In this document: positions 63,823 through 64,000 of the stretch, piece by piece
How the letters are laid out: each line of letters opens with the position of its first letter
Position numbering within the stretch: the first letter of the stretch is position 1
NCBI RefSeq assembly: GCF_003054265.1
Contig: NZ_QBKT01000001.1
Span: 434,001 to 498,000, forward strand
Direction: 5' to 3'
DNA: 64,000 bases
From: Kordia periserrulae
GTDB lineage: Bacteria > Bacteroidota > Bacteroidia > Flavobacteriales > Flavobacteriaceae
The notes under the pieces: model-generated
The model's database searches: none
The model's input: only the letters and a program-made list of their open reading frames with translations
What the model was told of the DNA's origin: nothing
Program-made: the position numbers and the translations under genes

Positions 63823-64000
63823 TTATGCTTCTTTCGTATTTCTCACTTTTACGTGATACTGTACATTTGGTTTTGTTCCTACATGCTCCAACAAGTGATA
63901 CATACGCTCGTCTTCATGCAATTCAGCAACTTTACTTTCTTTATCATTCAAGTCACCAAATACCATTGCTCCTGAACTACAAGCAGCAGAACATGCTGTT
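63823..64000 (-). CDS. actB: Alternative complex III subunit ActB, C-terminal fragment cut by window edge
   Basis: The last 58 codons and the TAA (63823-63825) are present. They read TACSAACSSGAMVFGDLND, then KESKVAELHEDERMYHLLEH and VGTKPNVQYHVKVRNTKEA. The Cys spacing and the GAMVFGDLND end are those of the ferredoxin-like 4Fe-4S part of ActB, which joins a molybdopterin-like domain to several iron-sulfur clusters. Its stop is 33 bp before actC. The rest of the gene lies beyond the right edge. Confidence 0.88.
   Translation of the reverse strand, partial: TACSAACSSGAMVFGDLNDKESKVAELHEDERMYHLLEHVGTKPNVQYHVKVRNTKEA

Noticed and set aside
1-64000. Defence island, prophage, integrative element or CRISPR array
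   Set aside because: I saw no transposase, integrase, Cas protein, restriction enzyme, toxin-antitoxin pair or regularly spaced repeats. Gene order is that of core chromosome.

Overview
The window is a chromosomal segment of a member of the Bacteroidetes, most likely the family Flavobacteriaceae; a marine genus such as Kordia is a guess. The evidence is low GC, Bacteroidetes-type -7 boxes (TAnnTTTG) in front of several genes, type IX secretion and gliding genes (porG, porP/sprF, sprA, remB, and a probable T9SS cargo), the alternative complex III cluster followed by cox genes, and the flavobacterial order porG-uppS-bamA-ompH-ompH. I saw no rRNA, tRNA, CRISPR array, transposase or prophage. Nearly everything is core chromosome.

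Layout. 1-3 kb: a partial alpha/beta hydrolase and pdxJ (minus), then a CBS-domain protein and nadK (plus). 3.1-8.8 kb: the envelope operon porG, uppS, bamA and two ompH/skp genes, closed by a terminator. 8.9-10.2 kb: murI and a gamma carbonic anhydrase. 10.2-10.75 kb: a non-coding block with a 201-bp tandem repeat. 10.76-13.7 kb: a LytTR response regulator with its TPR-histidine kinase. 13.9-16.9 kb: two SIMPL proteins and a VWA lipoprotein. 17.2-20.8 kb: a large LamG-type surface protein converging on a PorP/SprF gene. 21.2-23.9 kb: an NfuA-like Fe-S protein, dodecin, a DUF1304 protein and an MscS channel. 24-30.7 kb: tsaB, then a MacAB-TolC-like efflux operon whose last gene is a small frameshifted ORF. 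30.8-36.4 kb: SCO/DUF420 copper-assembly genes, cytochrome oxidase subunits and cyoE. 36.6-37.7 kb: a metallo-hydrolase and a small membrane protein. 37.8-42.8 kb: remB, two tonB genes, vanZ and gcvH. 42.9-53.1 kb: sprA, ruvA and maeB. 53.2-56.8 kb: queG, a cytochrome P450 and ruvB. 56.9-64 kb: the alternative complex III genes actB (partial), actC, actD, actE and actF, running into coxB and coxA.

Together, the right half encodes most of an aerobic respiratory chain. Quinol is oxidised by alternative complex III, which passes electrons to an aa3-type oxidase (subunits I, II, two III-like, IV). CyoE makes heme O, and SCO/DUF420 proteins probably load copper. The left half and the 37-50 kb segment hold outer-membrane biogenesis (BamA, Skp-like chaperones) and the T9SS translocon (SprA) with its accessory proteins.

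I did not find a clearly new defence or mobile system. The most interesting signals are small. One is a 75-codon gene interrupted at an A7 run behind tolC. Another is a third, nearly orphan copy of the tonB leader inside a 419-bp gap that could also fold into a structured RNA. Others are a cluster of inverted repeats upstream of porP, a 12-bp inverted repeat in front of the efflux operon, and a TonB-like domain at the N-terminus of RemB.
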